In this document: in pieces, positions 63,192 to 64,000 of the stretch
Numbering within the stretch: position 1 is the first letter of the stretch
How the letters are laid out: every line of letters begins with the position of its first letter
NCBI RefSeq assembly: GCF_000192225.1
Contig: NZ_GL872413.1
Coordinates: 515,455-579,454, forward strand
From: Capnocytophaga sp. oral taxon 338 str. F0234
Lineage (GTDB): Bacteria; Bacteroidota; Bacteroidia; Flavobacteriales; Flavobacteriaceae
Length of the DNA stretch: 64,000 nt
Direction of reading: 5' to 3'
The notes under the pieces: model-generated
Databases searched by the model: none
What the model was told of the DNA's origin: nothing
The model's input: only the letters and a program-made list of their open reading frames with translations
Made by a program: the position numbers and the translations under genes

Positions 63192-64000
63192 CTATTCGAA
63201 ATTGAATTCTTTTCCGTCCTCACTCAGGAGGGTATTGGTAAAAAGGGTTTTAGCTTCATCTTGGAAGACCCTCTTGTCCTTATAGCGAGAGGAGTAATGT
63301 CCCAGAATAAGGGTTTGTGCTTCTGCAGCTTTGGCTATTTGAGCGGCTTGTAGGGCAGTGGAATGCTTGGTGCGTTCTGCTAAGGCACGGTTGTCCTCAA
63401 GGAAAGTACTTTCATGGTAGAGTACTTGTACTCCTTTGATAATAGGTACTATTTCAGGGTGGTACAGGGTATCACTACAGAAGGCATAACTTTTTGGGGG
63501 AGCAGGAGGGAAGCTCAGCATCTCATTAGGGATACGCTCACCGGAATCCAAGATAACGTCCTTGCCATTTTTGATATTTTGGTAATAACATACATCAATT
63601 CCGAGGGTTTGTACGGCATCTACATTTAGCTTGCGTTCCTTGTTTTTTTCCTTAAAGAAGAAGCCATTGGCATAGATACGGTGGTCAAGGGGGATGGTAG
63701 TTACCGAGAGCTTATCATCCTCAAAAATCACCTCACTTTCCTGGCTCTCTAACTCATGAAAGTGTAGGGGGAATACCATGTGAGCTCCACTGACCTTCAG
63801 CAGTAGGAGCATCGCTTCTTTAGCCCCTTTTGGGGCGTGGATATGCAATTCTGCTTCCCTACCCTGAAGCTGAAAGGTAGAGATGAGTCCAGCCAAACCA
63901 TAGAAGTGGTCACCATGCAGGTGGGAGATGAAGATATGCTTAATGCGGGCAAACTTGGTGCTGGATTGTCTGAGTGCCATTTGAGTCCCCTCCCCACAAT
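63192..64000 (-). CDS. rnz: Ribonuclease Z, start beyond the window
   Basis: Metallo-beta-lactamase-fold tRNA 3'-processing endonuclease. The zinc-binding HxHxDH is in FISHLHGDHFYGLAGL, followed by DHRIYANGFFFKE, FCSDTLYHPEIVPI, LYHESTFLEDN and LGHYSSRYKD. The frame runs off the window upstream: the six codons before the internal Met read CGEGTQ, the normal continuation of this family, so about 50-60 N-terminal residues are missing. It makes mature tRNA 3' ends before CCA addition, needed here because tRNA-fMet does not encode CCA. Confidence 0.95.
   Translation of the reverse strand, partial: CGEGTQMALRQSSTKFARIKHIFISHLHGDHFYGLAGLISTFQLQGREAELHIHAPKGAKEAMLLLLKVSGAHMVFPLHFHELESQESEVIFEDDKLSVTTIPLDHRIYANGFFFKEKNKERKLNVDAVQTLGIDVCYYQNIKNGKDVILDSGERIPNEMLSFPPAPPKSYAFCSDTLYHPEIVPIIKGVQVLYHESTFLEDNRALAERTKHSTALQAAQIAKAAEAQTLILGHYSSRYKDKRVFQDEAKTLFTNTLLSEDGKEFNFE

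Overview
The window looks like chromosomal DNA from a member of the Flavobacteriia (Bacteroidota), most likely Capnocytophaga or a close relative. This is an inference. The evidence is the repeated Bacteroidota-type promoter core TAnnTTTG 20-100 bases before genes, weak ribosome-binding sites, the sdhCAB order with a one-piece cytochrome b, ftsX-DUF3098-uppP, DUF4476, a StlD/DarB-like ketosynthase, many short lipoproteins whose lipobox Cys is followed by Lys and acidic residues, and an initiator tRNA with no encoded CCA. Base composition is AT-rich between genes.

Layout. 1-9.7 kb: a truncated TlpA-type lipoprotein, feoAB iron(II) uptake, argS, and the succinate dehydrogenase/fumarate reductase operon sdhCAB. 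9.4-15 kb: a decayed small lipoprotein gene whose remains carry the mfd promoter, then mfd, a minimal MscS channel, a double-N-domain Nfu protein and an outer-membrane barrel protein. 15-21.5 kb: a ketosynthase-methyltransferase pair, and an MMPL transporter-DUF502-nucleosidase-patatin operon. 21.5-26 kb: glmS, tRNA-fMet, a glycosidase-like lipoprotein, murG. 26-34.4 kb: nucleotidyltransferase, aroQ, LLM oxidoreductase, HDAC-like deacetylase, two DUF805 paralogs, a frameshifted moxR, a DUF6263-like protein, uppP, DUF3098, ftsX. 34.6-40.1 kb: UbiA prenyltransferase, a membrane protein, a phosphoribosyltransferase, an S4 protein, an FKBP-type lipoprotein, a DCC protein, pssA, DUF4476.

The accessory part is 40.2-60.2 kb. 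It holds four M13 metallopeptidase lipoproteins (one frameshifted in an A8 tract), an M1 aminopeptidase with HEAT-like repeats, and a C10 (streptopain-type) cysteine protease paired with a small Cys-Cys lipoprotein. That pair is tandemly duplicated, and the second protease copy has lost about 1.1 kb. A third lipoprotein at 45.9 kb follows a 23-residue leader that looks like the stub of another protease gene, and a fourth, dead lipoprotein copy lies at 9.4 kb. A YafQ-type toxin-antitoxin pair and a Fic-RhuM pair sit among these peptidase genes. A recurrent hairpin with a GAGGCTGTCC-type stem closes many of the units. The last 3.5 kb holds a lipoprotein, a TatD-family hydrolase, recX, a membrane protein and the start-truncated rnz.

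The best candidate for something undescribed is the C10 protease-small lipoprotein cassette: a recurrent, duplicating and decaying two-gene unit in which the lipoprotein survives when the protease is lost. Two frameshifts fall in homopolymer runs (moxR and M13 copy 3), so sequencing error has to be excluded before biology is inferred from them.
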